Below, piece by piece: positions 51,273-61,746 of a stretch of DNA of 64,000 bases. The first letter of the stretch is position 1. Every line of letters begins with the position of its first letter. A program made the translations under genes and the position numbers. Source of the DNA: Epithemia pelagica. Lineage: Eukaryota > Bacillariophyta > Bacillariophyceae > Surirellales > Surirellaceae. A model generated the notes under the pieces. That model had not been told where the DNA came from. It did not search any database and worked only from the letters and a program-made list of their open reading frames with translations. The stretch is from NCBI GenBank assembly GCA_946965045.2, contig OX337241.1, positions 1,364,001-1,428,000 on the forward strand, read 5' to 3'.

Positions 51273-51601
51273 TCTGATGTTCCTGAAAGCATCAATTACA
51301 TTTACAAATGCAACTAAATTTTTAGCAGTTTACGAAATGACCCAATTTCGGAGGCTGAATTGGGGCACGCCGCAGCAAGACCACGCAACATTTCTCGCAA
51401 ATGAGAAGAGGTGTATCACAGCTGTGCTCTACCCTTTGTTGTGTGAAACATGACCAGCATCTCCTGCAACTTGAGGGCCTGTACACTCGTTGCATTCAAG
51501 GGCGGTGCAATTGTAACCGCAACAGAAGCGCCAGTGTCAGCTGGAAAAACACCGTCTCAGCGCCAGTGTCAGCTGGAAAAACACCGTCTCAGCGCCAGTG
51601 T

Positions 51602-52260
51602 CAGCTATTTGCTGGCGAGGCGAGCCCGCTTGTTTGACTTCTCTTCCTTTTGTGGCTTGTTTGCCTCTTGAGCAGCCATGATTGCGAGTTGATTTTGAAG
51701 GCCTCCTAAGGTGATGGGAAGCTTGAGATAATCCACATTGCCTTGGGACACTTTGCGAACCAAATTTCCCACATCATATTGCACTTATTCCGGTGTGAGT
51801 CGAGCAATGAGGAGCTGCCCCGTCTTGTGACGTGTTACGGTTTTGAAGAACCATCCTCTGTTGGAACGTTTCACGAACTCGGAGATGACAGAAATGACAA
51901 AGGTAATTCGGTCGACCAAGGGCCATGATATGCTGTATTGGGCTTTCACCATTCGAGTACCCAACATGGCGGTGAAGAGCAGATTACCAGGTGTGTTGTT
52001 GAAGCAGTCCTTCAGTCCCTCGCCGACTTTATTGAACATGACGTCCACGTACTGGTTGTACAAGTAACCACTGCAGAGGATTTCACATTGATGCTTGCGA
52101 ACATTCCACTTTGGTCCAACCCATTGAGTTTTGGTGTGAAAACGAAGAAGGGTGGTGTTGAGGATATGTGACCAGGCGACGAGCAGTAGCGAACAAGGCG
52201 CGACTAAAGAGAGTGATTCGGAAGCAAAGGATCTAAACTTGAATGACGAAGATGCCGAAG
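51602..52260 (-). pseudogene. Unrecognised coding relic
   Basis: An open minus-strand frame runs from the Copia-E border (52260) to 51786 (RFHTKTQWVGPKWNVRKHQC, YNQYVDVMFNKVGEGLKDCF, SWPLVDRITFVISVISEFV, LLIARLTPE), then TAA, then continues in the same frame (YDVGNLVRKVSQGNVDYLKL, LQNQLAIMAAQEANK) to a basic end, KRARLASK and stop at 51602. The residue usage looks coding, and the basic tail could be a nuclear signal. No family recognised. Copia-E insertion removed its beginning. It may be a gag-like gene or a dead host gene. Confidence 0.45.
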
Positions 52261-52500
52261 TGAATAAAAACTGACGGCCAGACGCAATATACGGCTTGCA
52301 ACAATCAAACTATCAGAAATTATGATGACTAAACTAGGGGTGCCCTTTGGGGGCAAATCGCTCACGTAGGGGCCAAATAGCGACCACGGTACCCACTAGC
52401 AAACACATAACTAGGGGCCGGGCGATGCCAGGCGGTGCGTAGCGAGGCATGGCGAGGCCCTTCGTAGGTTACAAAGAGGGCGCCCGTGATTATTTATTCA
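52261..52500 (-). repeat. 3' LTR of Copia-E
   Basis: 240 bp with perfect 8-bp inverted ends (TGAATAAA/TTTATTCA). The interval 52501-52621 between pol and this LTR holds no other feature. Confidence 0.95.
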
Positions 52501-52621
52501 GTCCCCGCGAACAAAATCGGGGTGGGCAACTTCGTTTAGTTCGTCATGTCAGCAGAGGCCGGTCCAATACGTTGGACTATTCTTCAAAAGGGGCGATCCC
52601 ATTTTGGATCTAAAAGGGGTG

Positions 52622-55600
52622 CTACCACATGATACGTTGGGCCAGGAATCGCAATCGAGGTCCGGGTAGCAGCTTGGTTAGGATATCGGCAAGATTCGTT
52701 TCACCTTCTTCCCATGCAATGCGCACAAGTTCAGCAGCTTGCGCTTCACGAGTCCGATGATAAGCAATTGCGTTGTGCTTCTTCTTTAGGACTGATTCCG
52801 GCTGCGTCGAGTTCTTAAACACAGATTCATTGTCGCAAAACACATTCGTCTCTCCATCCAACGGAGTACCCATCATTCGCAACTTATAACGAAATGCTTC
52901 AATCATTTCAATGGCAGTCTTCATCGCCACGAACTCACTGCCAAATGTAGACGTCTCAACAGTGTTTTGTCGTTTTGAATACCACATGATCCGTGCTCGT
53001 TGCAAGAACAGTAGGACTCCTGTTTGAGAGCGCCGTGTGACACGACATCCAGCATGATCAGCATCGACAAAGCAAGTCGTGGTGACAGCGTTTCCACGCG
53101 GTGCTGGTGCGTTTGGCGGAATCGGCTCGGCAGCATCAGGATAATACTCAGACCAATCCGGTCTGGTAAAACGTGACTCGTCGAAGTCAGGGGTTGTGTC
53201 GTCGAACACAATGGCGGATTTATCGTACTTCTTCAGATACGCGAAGATGTGCAACGTTTGCTCAAGATGTCCTTCTCGTGGATTCGCCATGAAACGGGAC
53301 ATATGGGAGACTGCGGTTGTAATGTCGATACGACCGAGTTCAACAATCCAACGGAGAATACCGATCAGTCCTTGGTAATAGTTTGCACGTCTTGCGTCGA
53401 GTTCAGGAGTCGCATCTAATTCCGGGCGATATCCATCGGCGATCGGCGTCGTCACTTTTGACTTCAGCTTTTCTCCGGATTTCTCCAGTTCCGTTTCGAC
53501 TTCGGCAAGAGCACGCTTACAATACTTGTCAGCGGACATGGCCCAACGATCACGGTTCGACGGATCTTGCGTGTCGGGTATGGTATAACGCCGTATTTCG
53601 GATCCCAAGTATTCGTCTGGTGGTTTGATACTGTCGGGCTTGATCGTATAGCGCCTCTGCAGGTCCTGCATCACGGTTTTGGGATCATGACTAACAATCA
53701 GCAGATCATCAATATAGACCAAAACATACTCGTAATACTGGAACCCATCAGATGGTCGAGTGTTCGCTCGAAGCCATACATCAGGATCAGCTTGACACAT
53801 CTTAAATCCCATATCGCGGAGTGTTGCGGCGATGTGATCACGCCACCTTGCGGCAGAACTTTTGAGACCATATAATGCGCGCACTATCAGTGCAGATTGT
53901 CCAACCTTATCTGGTCCAAATTCGAGTCCCGCGGTGGTATAGGTCTTTTCTTTAGTCGGTGCGTTGAGATATGCGTTTTGCACGTCCCCGACGAGAACAT
54001 CTAGACCATTTAGTGCAGCGATAGTAAAAGCAATGCGTACGCTATCGCGTGATACCACACTAGAATAGGTCGATTCTTTGGGTGGATCAGTTTTGTGGCC
54101 TCCGGCCACTAACCGTGCTTTTCGTCGCAGGTCTGATTTGATGTCAAAAACCATATGACAGGGAATATGCTTGTATCCAGAAGGCACTTCGCCATCAGCT
54201 GGAAATTCGAAAGCAATACCAACGTTCTTCATTTCTTTCTCAATAGCCTTACGCCAGAAGTCAGTCCCCGTTCGGCGGTCAATCGCCAGGGCTTCTTCCA
54301 CAGAGTGGGGCAATTCGATGCCATACTTGTGCGTTCGCTTCCAATAACGTGACTTTACCTTCTTGATAATGTGGTCTCGTTTGCAAAGTGCACGTGGCAC
54401 CCACCATGCGAAAGCAGGCTCTTTTGCGATGCCAGTGGATACTGCGTATTCGGCGGCTTCAATCATATTTCCATTCTTGACGTCCTTGAGCGGCAGCCAA
54501 ACAGTCGATTGATCGGACAGTTCACATTGCAATTCCCAGCCTTTCGTTGTGTGGTGTGATGTGCCGTCAAGGAACGATGCGTCTGTTCGCTTAACTGCGG
54601 TCTCATCACTGCGGTGACCCACAATGGCTTTCAATGTGTTGAACGCATTGCCCTCCGGGTCAACTTGCGAATACAGATTCTCTGCGATCATATTGGTTGC
54701 ATACGACTCGACCGATCCATCCGGAAACTGTACATCGTAGTACCGGGTATCAAGGATTGGGTTTGCGTCGCGCTCACCAATAGGTCGCCCATGAGAATCC
54801 TTCGTGCGTCCAATGATTTTCGCTCGAGCGCTTTCACCTCCTCGCGGCAGCATGACTTCAGCGGTGAGATATTCGTCTAGTTCCTCCGGCGTGTACGCGT
54901 CGGATTCCAGGGCTTCGGCTTCTGGGAACAAGGGCTCTAGAAGTTCACCTTCGTCAAAGAGGTCTGGGGGTGGATCGCTCCCAGTTGTGCCATCAGATGG
55001 CGGCTCTTTCATTTGCGTTTGAATAGCGGCATCATAGTCCAACAACTGCTGATGAATCATCGGATTCTTCAGGTCGTCTTCTGGAATGGCCCACACATCT
55101 TTCCGTGTGACATGATTGCCCTCTTGCGTTAGGATTTCATAGGCCATATCATCGGTGCAATCATCGGCTAAGCCCAACCATCGGCCAATCAGTCTTTTTT
55201 CGAAGGGAAACTGTGCCATGGGCATGCGATAATACACCGGCTGATAGAATTGGAACATGGCTAATGGAGAGATGTCTGGCGTTGAGCCAATTACATGCTC
55301 GAACGGTGTACGTCCATCTAATTCAGGGATATCGGATGCCGTGAGTTGCCGTACGTGTGAGCACCATTTAAGAGCATAGCTCCATAAACGTCGTGGTGCG
55401 CCGGTTGTCCTCATAATCTTGACAACTCCCTTCTTTAGTTCACGAATGCTCGCTTCGGCGGCGTTCTGCCATGGACTATAAGGAACCGTTTTCTCCATCT
55501 TTATGCGGTACTCGTTGCATATTTCACGGGACTTCCCTAGGAACAATTCTCGGGCACCATCAGATACCATTGTTTGGGGAATCCCTACATTGTGAATCAA

Positions 55601-56857
55601 AGACATCAATCCTTCAGGATGTTGCTTTTTCGACTTCCAGGGATAAACGTGGTCGAATCCTTTGCCGTCTGTAAAGATCGAGGCGCCCGTGTCCCCGTTC
55701 AGTGATACTTCCTTGGCAAACATCTCGTCCGAGTACCAACGGCCTTTCACATTAGGGAATTTGAGCCACGGTGCCTTCTTACGGACCTTACGTTCAGATG
55801 GGATTAATACGTTTCGTACTCCAGCCTGCGTCGTCACTTTAAGCGTATTCTTCGCTTTGGGTAAACCAATGCCCCAACGTTGTGACAGTACGGCTGCGTC
55901 AAGCACTCCCTTTCCAGCAGGATCGGCTGGGGAAGACTCGTTAGCAGTCTTGATCATGTACAGCCGACGTTCACGTTTGTCCTCCGGGACTACATCAGGC
56001 TCCTCCTTCTCTGGATGAACAGTGACCGTTGCTATCAAGCGTTCGTATAGGTCGTCGCCTTGTGCGTCGGCGTCCAGATCGGGTGATGGATTGGCAAAAG
56101 CATGCTGGTACGTTCGCACTGCTTTGATGAGTCGTGGAATGGAGGATGCGGCAATCGAATTCGGATCGCCATTGCGAACGACAGTAGCGGCAGCTACACC
56201 CAGTTTCTCCTCCGCGTCCGCAAAGGCGGTAGAACGAGGTTGCCATGGGCTATCGGCAGTTAGCACAACTTGTGGCAAGTGTTCCAGCTCGTCAGAAGTG
56301 GGTTTGCGAGTGGCGAAACCACTTATCACACCAGCCATGGTGAGCGGGATAGTGAGATCGGCATCCGGTACGTGGATACTATGCGTGCTGTGCGGGTCAA
56401 ACTGTTTAGGTACGTCGTTGACAACGATGCCATGGGCACGCATTTGGTTCGGACAGAGTAACGAACTGCCCATACGGTCCCCTAAAAACAATGCTTGGTG
56501 GATAACAAGCAAGTAAGACTGGTTTTCGCTGTCAGTCCAGACAGTGGCAACAGTCGCAATAGGGACATTGGTCAGCGGGTTATATTCCTCCGCGAACGGA
56601 TGCACACTGATATAGCGGTGGGCTTCGGAGAGCATTACGAAGTCTCTTCCCACGGCACAGGTGTCCGCATGTGAGTCCAACTCACAGGTGAGCTCAATGG
56701 TCTCAACACCATATTCGTCGGTGTTCATAGCACATAGACGATGTGCGAAACGTTTAGAATAACTATAATGGGTGCCTACATGTGTATTCGATTGAACAAT
56801 AAGATTCGTTTTATCAAGTTTTACTGCTTCGGCAGCGGATACACAGGGCACACTCCA
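52622..56857 (-). CDS. Copia-E pol: protease, integrase, RT, RNase H
   Basis: Open from the codon after the UGA at 56860-56858 to TAG at 52622. There is no ATG near its start (the first usable codon is GTG), so it is probably made as a Gag-Pol fusion. Protease: TCELDSHADTCAVG (DSHADT). Integrase: SLNGDTGASIFTDG (about residue 384), TMVSDGARELF, PWQNAAEASIRELKKG. RT: VGDVQNAYLNAPT (about 962), YGLKSSAARWRDH, LVYIDDLLIVS (about 1054). RNase H: CFVDADHAGC (about 1264), WYSKRQNTVETSTFGSEF, FCDNESVFKN, NLADILTKLL. No stop or frame change is seen in 1412 codons. Confidence 0.95.
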   Translation of the reverse strand, partial: WSVPCVSAAEAVKLDKTNLIVQSNTHVGTHYSYSKRFAHRLCAMNTDEYGVETIELTCELDSHADTCAVGRDFVMLSEAHRYISVHPFAEEYNPLTNVPIATVATVWTDSENQSYLLVIHQALFLGDRMGSSLLCPNQMRAHGIVVNDVPKQFDPHSTHSIHVPDADLTIPLTMAGVISGFATRKPTSDELEHLPQVVLTADSPWQPRSTAFADAEEKLGVAAATVVRNGDPNSIAASSIPRLIKAVRTYQHAFANPSPDLDADAQGDDLYERLIATVTVHPEKEEPDVVPEDKRERRLYMIKTANESSPADPAGKGVLDAAVLSQRWGIGLPKAKNTLKVTTQAGVRNVLIPSERKVRKKAPWLKFPNVKGRWYSDEMFAKEVSLNGDTGASIFTDGKGFDHVYPWKSKKQHPEGLMSLIHNVGIPQTMVSDGARELFLGKSREICNEYRIKMEKTVPYSPWQNAAEASIRELKKGVVKIMRTTGAPRRLWSYALKWCSHVRQLTASDIPELDGRTPFEHVIGSTPDISPLAMFQFYQPVYYRMPMAQFPFEKRLIGRWLGLADDCTDDMAYEILTQEGNHVTRKDVWAIPEDDLKNPMIHQQLLDYDAAIQTQMKEPPSDGTTGSDPPPDLFDEGELLEPLFPEAEALESDAYTPEELDEYLTAEVMLPRGGESARAKIIGRTKDSHGRPIGERDANPILDTRYYDVQFPDGSVESYATNMIAENLYSQVDPEGNAFNTLKAIVGHRSDETAVKRTDASFLDGTSHHTTKGWELQCELSDQSTVWLPLKDVKNGNMIEAAEYAVSTGIAKEPAFAWWVPRALCKRDHIIKKVKSRYWKRTHKYGIELPHSVEEALAIDRRTGTDFWRKAIEKEMKNVGIAFEFPADGEVPSGYKHIPCHMVFDIKSDLRRKARLVAGGHKTDPPKESTYSSVVSRDSVRIAFTIAALNGLDVLVGDVQNAYLNAPTKEKTYTTAGLEFGPDKVGQSALIVRALYGLKSSAARWRDHIAATLRDMGFKMCQADPDVWLRANTRPSDGFQYYEYVLVYIDDLLIVSHDPKTVMQDLQRRYTIKPDSIKPPDEYLGSEIRRYTIPDTQDPSNRDRWAMSADKYCKRALAEVETELEKSGEKLKSKVTTPIADGYRPELDATPELDARRANYYQGLIGILRWIVELGRIDITTAVSHMSRFMANPREGHLEQTLHIFAYLKKYDKSAIVFDDTTPDFDESRFTRPDWSEYYPDAAEPIPPNAPAPRGNAVTTTCFVDADHAGCRVTRRSQTGVLLFLQRARIMWYSKRQNTVETSTFGSEFVAMKTAIEMIEAFRYKLRMMGTPLDGETNVFCDNESVFKNSTQPESVLKKKHNAIAYHRTREAQAAELVRIAWEEGETNLADILTKLLPGPRLRFLAQRIMW

Positions 56858-58933
56858 TCAGGAGGAATTAGACATGTCGGCAGACTTGTCAGAGACATTG
56901 GGGTCACGGACATCAAATTCAAGATCGGCGGAATAACGACCGCATACATTACGCCTTCGCTCTGCGGCAGCCAATTGTCCATTGGCAAGCATAGTGTATT
57001 TCAAAGCTTCATCGAACACTTCCGTGTGCTCGGCTAAGCGTTTGCACACATGGTACATTTGGCGCTCTTCTCGTTCATAGCCTGACATTTTAGACCAGCG
57101 CCAAGACCAAATTGGACTATTGTGTACAATAGTGTCGATCTCTTCGCGGAAGCTTCCTTTTAGCATACTTTGGTCATGCTTGGTAAGTGAGCGGACGTTG
57201 CGAGGCCCTTCAGCAAACTTGCCTTTGACCGGTAGCGGCAGCTTTACAAAGATGTCGCCGTGTTCCGGGACTGGAGGGATGGTCATATGACTCATATCAG
57301 GACGTCCGTCCTCTTCCCATTGCCACATCGGTGGATAGGTCTCATATTCCCCCATGGGGCGAGTACGTACGGATTTGACGGACGCAGATCCGGGTTCGTT
57401 CGGTTGTGCTTTAGCCTTATGCGCGAAACGTCCAAAGCTGTTGCCAGCTGAGGACTTTGTCGGCTGCGAATCATCTTCGGATGATTTTGCAGGTGAGGCG
57501 GAAGCGCGGAACTTAGAGTGCTTGTCTGGCGACGGTGCGTTGTCAACAGAGGAATCAAGCAAGTTCTCGTCCACTTCCATAATGACCGATACGTTGGTCT
57601 TAGCCTCAGGCTTAGCGTCGTCATCAATGTCTACTGAGATTGCGTCCTCAGCAGTACTCCCATGCGACGTTTTCGACCTCTTCGACGATGCGTTGGAAGA
57701 GTCGTCTGTGGTGACGGATCCAAGCTTCCGCTTTTCTTTGCGCTCTTTGCGAAGAGCTTGGACTTGTTTGCGTTCGTCCTCCGTCAGGTCTGCCCATTCG
57801 TCGGCATCGTAGTGACCAGCATGAACGCGGTCCTTCTTCTTCTTGCTCTTTTTCTGATTGCGCCCTTTGCCCTTTCCTTTGCTTGGGGTGGTAGTAGCAG
57901 CGGCGATCTTGCGAGAGTCGTCCTGCGTTTCGGTTTTGGCGGCACTGTGCACAGTCAAGAAGTATTGCTGGCACGCTTCGAAGTTCTCTAACTTCTCCTG
58001 GTCACCGTTGACGACGGTCTTTGCTTGGACGAGCGTCGGATCGGTGATCCCATTCATGAAATCGGTCACTTTTTTCGTTTCCGCGACCGTTTCGCCAAGC
58101 TCTTCCAGGGTGTTGTGCGCATGTTGGTGACGGTGAATGTAGTCATGGAAGCGGTACTTCCCTCGTCCTGTAAACTTAGCATTTGCGATCTGCGCATAAG
58201 CCTGTTTCTTGCACAGGATGCTTGCGGCTTGTCCAGTGGCTTGCCGCTTGACGGTTCGGTAGGCCTCACGGCCGTCCTTTGATTTTGCATGCGTTTTAGC
58301 AAACGTCCATGCCGGACCATCGTAGATAAGAGGGTAGTACAGCTCATACACTCTGCGTCGGTCGGCTTTGTACTGGTCCCCCTCATGACGAGTGGTCGCG
58401 ACTAGGTCGTCGTCAATGTAGTCGTAATCGGCGGGTAGTGCGTCGTCCGGTACGTCAGACTCCTCACGCAATACGTAGGTGAGCGGCACTCCCGTTGTCG
58501 GATTACGGTGCTGACCCAAGTACGTGCGCCACATTCCGTCGTGACGTTCCCAATCGGCAAGGTTCGTTAGCTTTTTGGGTGGTACTGGGTCATCTTGACC
58601 ATCAGTGGTGGTGGCATTCGCGAGTTCCGTTACGCGTCTCATCCACTTGGTGATTACGTCACCAGTATAAGCACCAGCATCAAGGTCCTGACCACGGACA
58701 GAACGGTATTCCAACCACATTCGGAAGCCAAGGAACTTCAGGTTGAATTGGTAGGGTAGGGTGACACCGTCGGGTAGGTTCTTGGCTAGTGTCTTCAGCA
58801 TAGGCTTTACTTCGTTGATAGGAAACTCCAGGAACTGATCCGTTGTCGTGAAGCCCTGTTGCGTTAGGTACCCAACGGTAGCATTGTCGTAGCCACAGCG
58901 GCCCAGTGCAGTACGGAAGGCATTTGCGGCCAT
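56858..58933 (-). CDS. Copia-E Gag
   Basis: 691 aa from the ATG at 58933 to UGA. The N-terminal 350 residues look folded (MAANAFRTALGRCGYDNATV; FLGFRMWLEYRSVRGQ; YKADRRRVYELYYPLIYDGP). A Lys-rich segment (KGKGKGRNQKKSKKKKDRVH) and an acidic/Ser-rich part follow, and the end (YPPMWQWEEDGRPDMSHM) resembles linker sequence before protease. No zinc knuckle; the Lys-rich stretch may bind RNA instead. The stop is UGA followed by UGG and pol continues in frame. Downstream, GUGUAU can pair with AUACAC over a small CUGC-CGAA-GCAG hairpin, a weaker structure than at 2363-2424. Confidence 0.85.
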   Translation of the reverse strand: MAANAFRTALGRCGYDNATVGYLTQQGFTTTDQFLEFPINEVKPMLKTLAKNLPDGVTLPYQFNLKFLGFRMWLEYRSVRGQDLDAGAYTGDVITKWMRRVTELANATTTDGQDDPVPPKKLTNLADWERHDGMWRTYLGQHRNPTTGVPLTYVLREESDVPDDALPADYDYIDDDLVATTRHEGDQYKADRRRVYELYYPLIYDGPAWTFAKTHAKSKDGREAYRTVKRQATGQAASILCKKQAYAQIANAKFTGRGKYRFHDYIHRHQHAHNTLEELGETVAETKKVTDFMNGITDPTLVQAKTVVNGDQEKLENFEACQQYFLTVHSAAKTETQDDSRKIAAATTTPSKGKGKGRNQKKSKKKKDRVHAGHYDADEWADLTEDERKQVQALRKERKEKRKLGSVTTDDSSNASSKRSKTSHGSTAEDAISVDIDDDAKPEAKTNVSVIMEVDENLLDSSVDNAPSPDKHSKFRASASPAKSSEDDSQPTKSSAGNSFGRFAHKAKAQPNEPGSASVKSVRTRPMGEYETYPPMWQWEEDGRPDMSHMTIPPVPEHGDIFVKLPLPVKGKFAEGPRNVRSLTKHDQSMLKGSFREEIDTIVHNSPIWSWRWSKMSGYEREERQMYHVCKRLAEHTEVFDEALKYTMLANGQLAAAERRRNVCGRYSADLEFDVRDPNVSDKSADMSNSS

Positions 58934-59424
58934 GGTTCAAGGGTCGGATGAAGGGTAGGAGGGTAGTAGAAGGTCAAACGGATGGCAAGGGAAGGCTTGT
59001 TCTTGTGCAGAAATTTGCAATTGTGATGAGAGGAGCGAATTTCTGTGAGCCAACAATCTGCGAGTCGGCGAGTAGTCGTCCGGCGATTCCGCGAGCGAGC
59101 GAGCTAGCGATCGGCGAATCCGCGAGTCGGCGAACCGGCGATTCGCGAGCAAGCAGGCACGTGTCAAAAGCCAGCAGGCTTATATAATTGAGTCGTACGG
59201 AGCGCGTGGATGGACGGTCCACGTGTACGAGCACGTGCACGGTACGTTGTGCAGTCGCAAGTCACAAATTAGCGAGTGGGTCCCACAGTGACAAAAACAA
59301 GTCACAGAGATGACGCAAGCGAGCGAGTGACGAAGCCGCTTAGCGCGAACAACTCCCGAGCGTTGATCAGGCGCTTGCCGTCCGGCGAACAGTGGGGAAA
59401 CAACAGACAGTGGGTCTGATAAAC
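58934..59424 (-). other. Copia-E 5' leader
   Basis: 491 nt between 5' LTR and Gag. It contains a CGA/GCGAG-rich segment (59050-59155) with many short repeats of GCGAG and GGCGA. The first bases after the LTR (GTTTATCAGACCC) may include the primer site, but the tRNA is not clear. Confidence 0.6.
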
Positions 59425-59664
59425 TGAATAAAAACTGACGGCCAGACGCAATATACGGCTTGCAACAATCAAACTATCAGAAATTATGATGACTAAACTA
59501 GGGGTGCCCTTTGGGGGCAAATCGCTCACGTAGGGGCCAAATAGCGACCACGGTACCCACTAGCGAACACATAACTAGGGGCCGGGCGATGCCAGGCGGT
59601 GCGTAGCGAGGCATGGCGAGGCCCTTCGTAGGTTACAAAGAGGGCGCCCGTGATTATTTATTCA
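59425..59664 (-). repeat. 5' LTR of Copia-E
   Basis: 240 bp, partner of 52261-52500, ending at 59664 next to GAAG. Confidence 0.95.
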
Positions 59665-59732
59665 GAAGCATGGACTTTGGTCCGTCGACGTGGCAAAAGC
59701 AACAATAGGCAAGAGGAACAAGCAAGAGTTCA

Positions 59733-59820
59733 TTCTAAGGAGATTACGTAGTTCGATAAGCCTATAAAGAGTTGCTTTTACGGCACGGCTTGTTTGAGTT
59801 TCAACATAATCTCCTTAGAA
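59733..59820. repeat. 14-bp perfect inverted repeat with a 60-bp loop
   Basis: TTCTAAGGAGATTA (59733-59746) and TAATCTCCTTAGAA (59807-59820). It brackets a TATA-like box (TATAAAG, 59763-59769) and lies just before the small gene at 59867. Confidence 0.8.
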
Positions 59821-59866
59821 ATAAAGCATTATATTGTATCACAGACTGTGAAGGGAACTACGGTAT

Positions 59867-60537
59867 ATGAGCGAGAGACTTGAAGCGCGTTGGCAAGATA
59901 TATTGGCTCAATTGGCTCAGCTGACTCTCGAGGAACAAGAAGAAGTACACTCAATTGAAGAGCGCTTTCAACAAGAATACCGAAGAAGAGAAGCTCAACA
60001 CCGTCAAACGGTGGCGGCTCTTGAGCGTCAACGAGAAACGGATCGTGACAACGCATACGACGAGTGTGAGATTCGGAAGCAACTTGTGTTTGAAAAAGCT
60101 CAGGCAAACGTGACAGTTTGTTGAGAGAAATCCAATTCCTTGACGAGGACAAGACACCTGTCCCAGAACCCCGATCAACTACACCGGATCCACCGCAACC
60201 ATCAAGACAGGCGACGCCCGAACCAGAGGTAAAACAGACAGCTGGACCAAGATCCCAAAACAGTACGCCTCAATCTCAAACAAGTCATCCAGTGCAAGTC
60301 CCACAGCCTCCTTCAATCGCATCGCAAAGAAACAGCCCCATAAGGTGGATCCCAATTGGAACTAGAGTGTGGGTACTCAATCCCCTCAAGTTGAAGAATC
60401 AAACCTCCACCACCTATCTTGAAGGAGTCATATCGCGACACGGTAGTTTCTACCACTTCCTACGCATTTGGAATCCATCTACCGGGAAACACGAAGAACA
60501 TCGTCGACACCGAGACGGCCTAGCTGTAATCGAATAA
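59867..60537 (+). pseudogene. Coiled-coil / Pro-rich protein gene broken by a frame change
   Basis: The first frame (59867-60124, ATG) gives MSERLEARWQDILAQLAQLT, a Glu/Gln-rich coiled coil, and stops at VTVC. The second (from about 60118 to 60537, no ATG) continues LREIQFLDEDKTPVPEPRST, a Pro/Gln-rich stretch, then an ordered end (WIPIGTRVWVLNPLKLKNQ, YLEGVISRHGSFYHFLRIWN) that resembles small chromo- or Tudor-like folds. Joining them needs a one-base shift near 60115; no standard slippery heptamer is seen. A dead gene or an unannotated intron are alternatives. The Pro/Thr-rich middle is like retroelement Gag linkers. Confidence 0.45.
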
Positions 60538-60560
60538 GATGTCGACTGGTGGGAACGGCC

Positions 60561-61281
60561 AGTTACAACAGAGCACATCTAGCACCATTAGATCTAGGTG
60601 TGACATAGCATGACATAGCTACGACATAGAGGAAAGCAGCTGTCCTGAAGTAAGACAGACGCTCGTGTTGCAGTTGAACGGACGAACAACAGATGGATTT
60701 AGCCGAATAGTAACTTCACCCAGCAGTCCAGGAAGATTCATGTACTAATTATTCATATACATGCACAATGCAAGTCGCGAGCCTACACATCCGTTCATAC
60801 GAACGCAAGTTGGACGATACCTCTAGTCGTAATATCTTCTCTCTCAAATTGAGAATTACACAAAGATAACGATCGACCTTCAGATGATCTAGCAGGCCTG
60901 TTCCAAAGGTAAGTACCTTCTAGAAAGAACATTCATAAGGCCCAAACAATCAGGAGAGGTGAATACTCTCATCTAATCATGAAGAACAAAAAGAACAAGG
61001 AAGAACTATTCTCCAAGAGAGAAATGGAGCGGCTAAGTTCTCCTTGAGATTGGAGATCGATCAGACCTGAAAATCACTTTCATGTAGATTAATCTCACTC
61101 TTTTCTAAAACACAAAAGTTACAAGCAACTGTTGTCTACAAAAGGAGTCAACCTATATCGTAGACCGAAGGTGAGGGCCCCATCGTCGATCCAACGTGAT
61201 AGGTTGACTAACATTGCTACCCAACTGAACTAACCCCGATTATCAAGTCGTTATCACACCTAGCTAGCAGATATCCTAAGT
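60561..61281 (+). repeat. 5' LTR of the second Copia-A family copy
   Basis: 721 bp, AGTTACAAC...CCTAAGT, reverse complement of 14544-15264 and 25534-26254 with a few more differences. Confidence 0.95.
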
Positions 61282-61746
61282 GGTTGATGAGCCCAAATCA
61301 AGGCTGATAAACCATACGCTATTCTCTCTATCGATCGATTTATCAAGAAGTTAACTACCTTGGAGGACTACCACTGAGTCGTCCCTACCAAGCATCCAAA
61401 GCGCGCAAATACTACTGGAGCCAATCAAGGCCCCAACCAAGAATCCACAACGGCGGACGACATCTCCCCGACCTCAAGTGGACTTGGAAGCTTCGACTGG
61501 TTGAATTCGGACAGTGATACCAACTCCAATCCAGATCCCCAGCAAGAGACCGTCGACCCTCTAGAAGCACCGAACAGTGATCCAACTGCCGATCCAAACG
61601 CCCAACGCGAATCCCAGCAAGAGACCACTCGACCATTGCAAATTGTTCCACCTGAGACCGACCCAACGCGAACTGCCACATCAGAAACAGATCGGACAAG
61701 ACCGTTGATTGGTGTATCGAGATCCAGGAGGAGACAGCAACGAATC

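Larger units (their letters stand above)
52261..59664 (-). mobile_element. Copia-E: young, nearly intact LTR retrotransposon with 240-bp LTRs
   Basis: LTRs TGAATAAAAACTGACGG...GATTATTTATTCA differ at one site by eye (A at about 52412 against G). GAAG stands directly outside both ends (52257-52260, 59665-59668), a four-base duplication or the remains of five. Gag (691 codons) and pol (1412 codons after the UGA) are in one frame with only a UGA between them. All catalytic motifs are present. This is the best candidate for a recently or currently active element here. Confidence 0.95.

Noticed and set aside
60105-60130. Programmed -1 frameshift site
   Set aside because: No X-XXY-YYZ heptamer in the needed phase before the stop.
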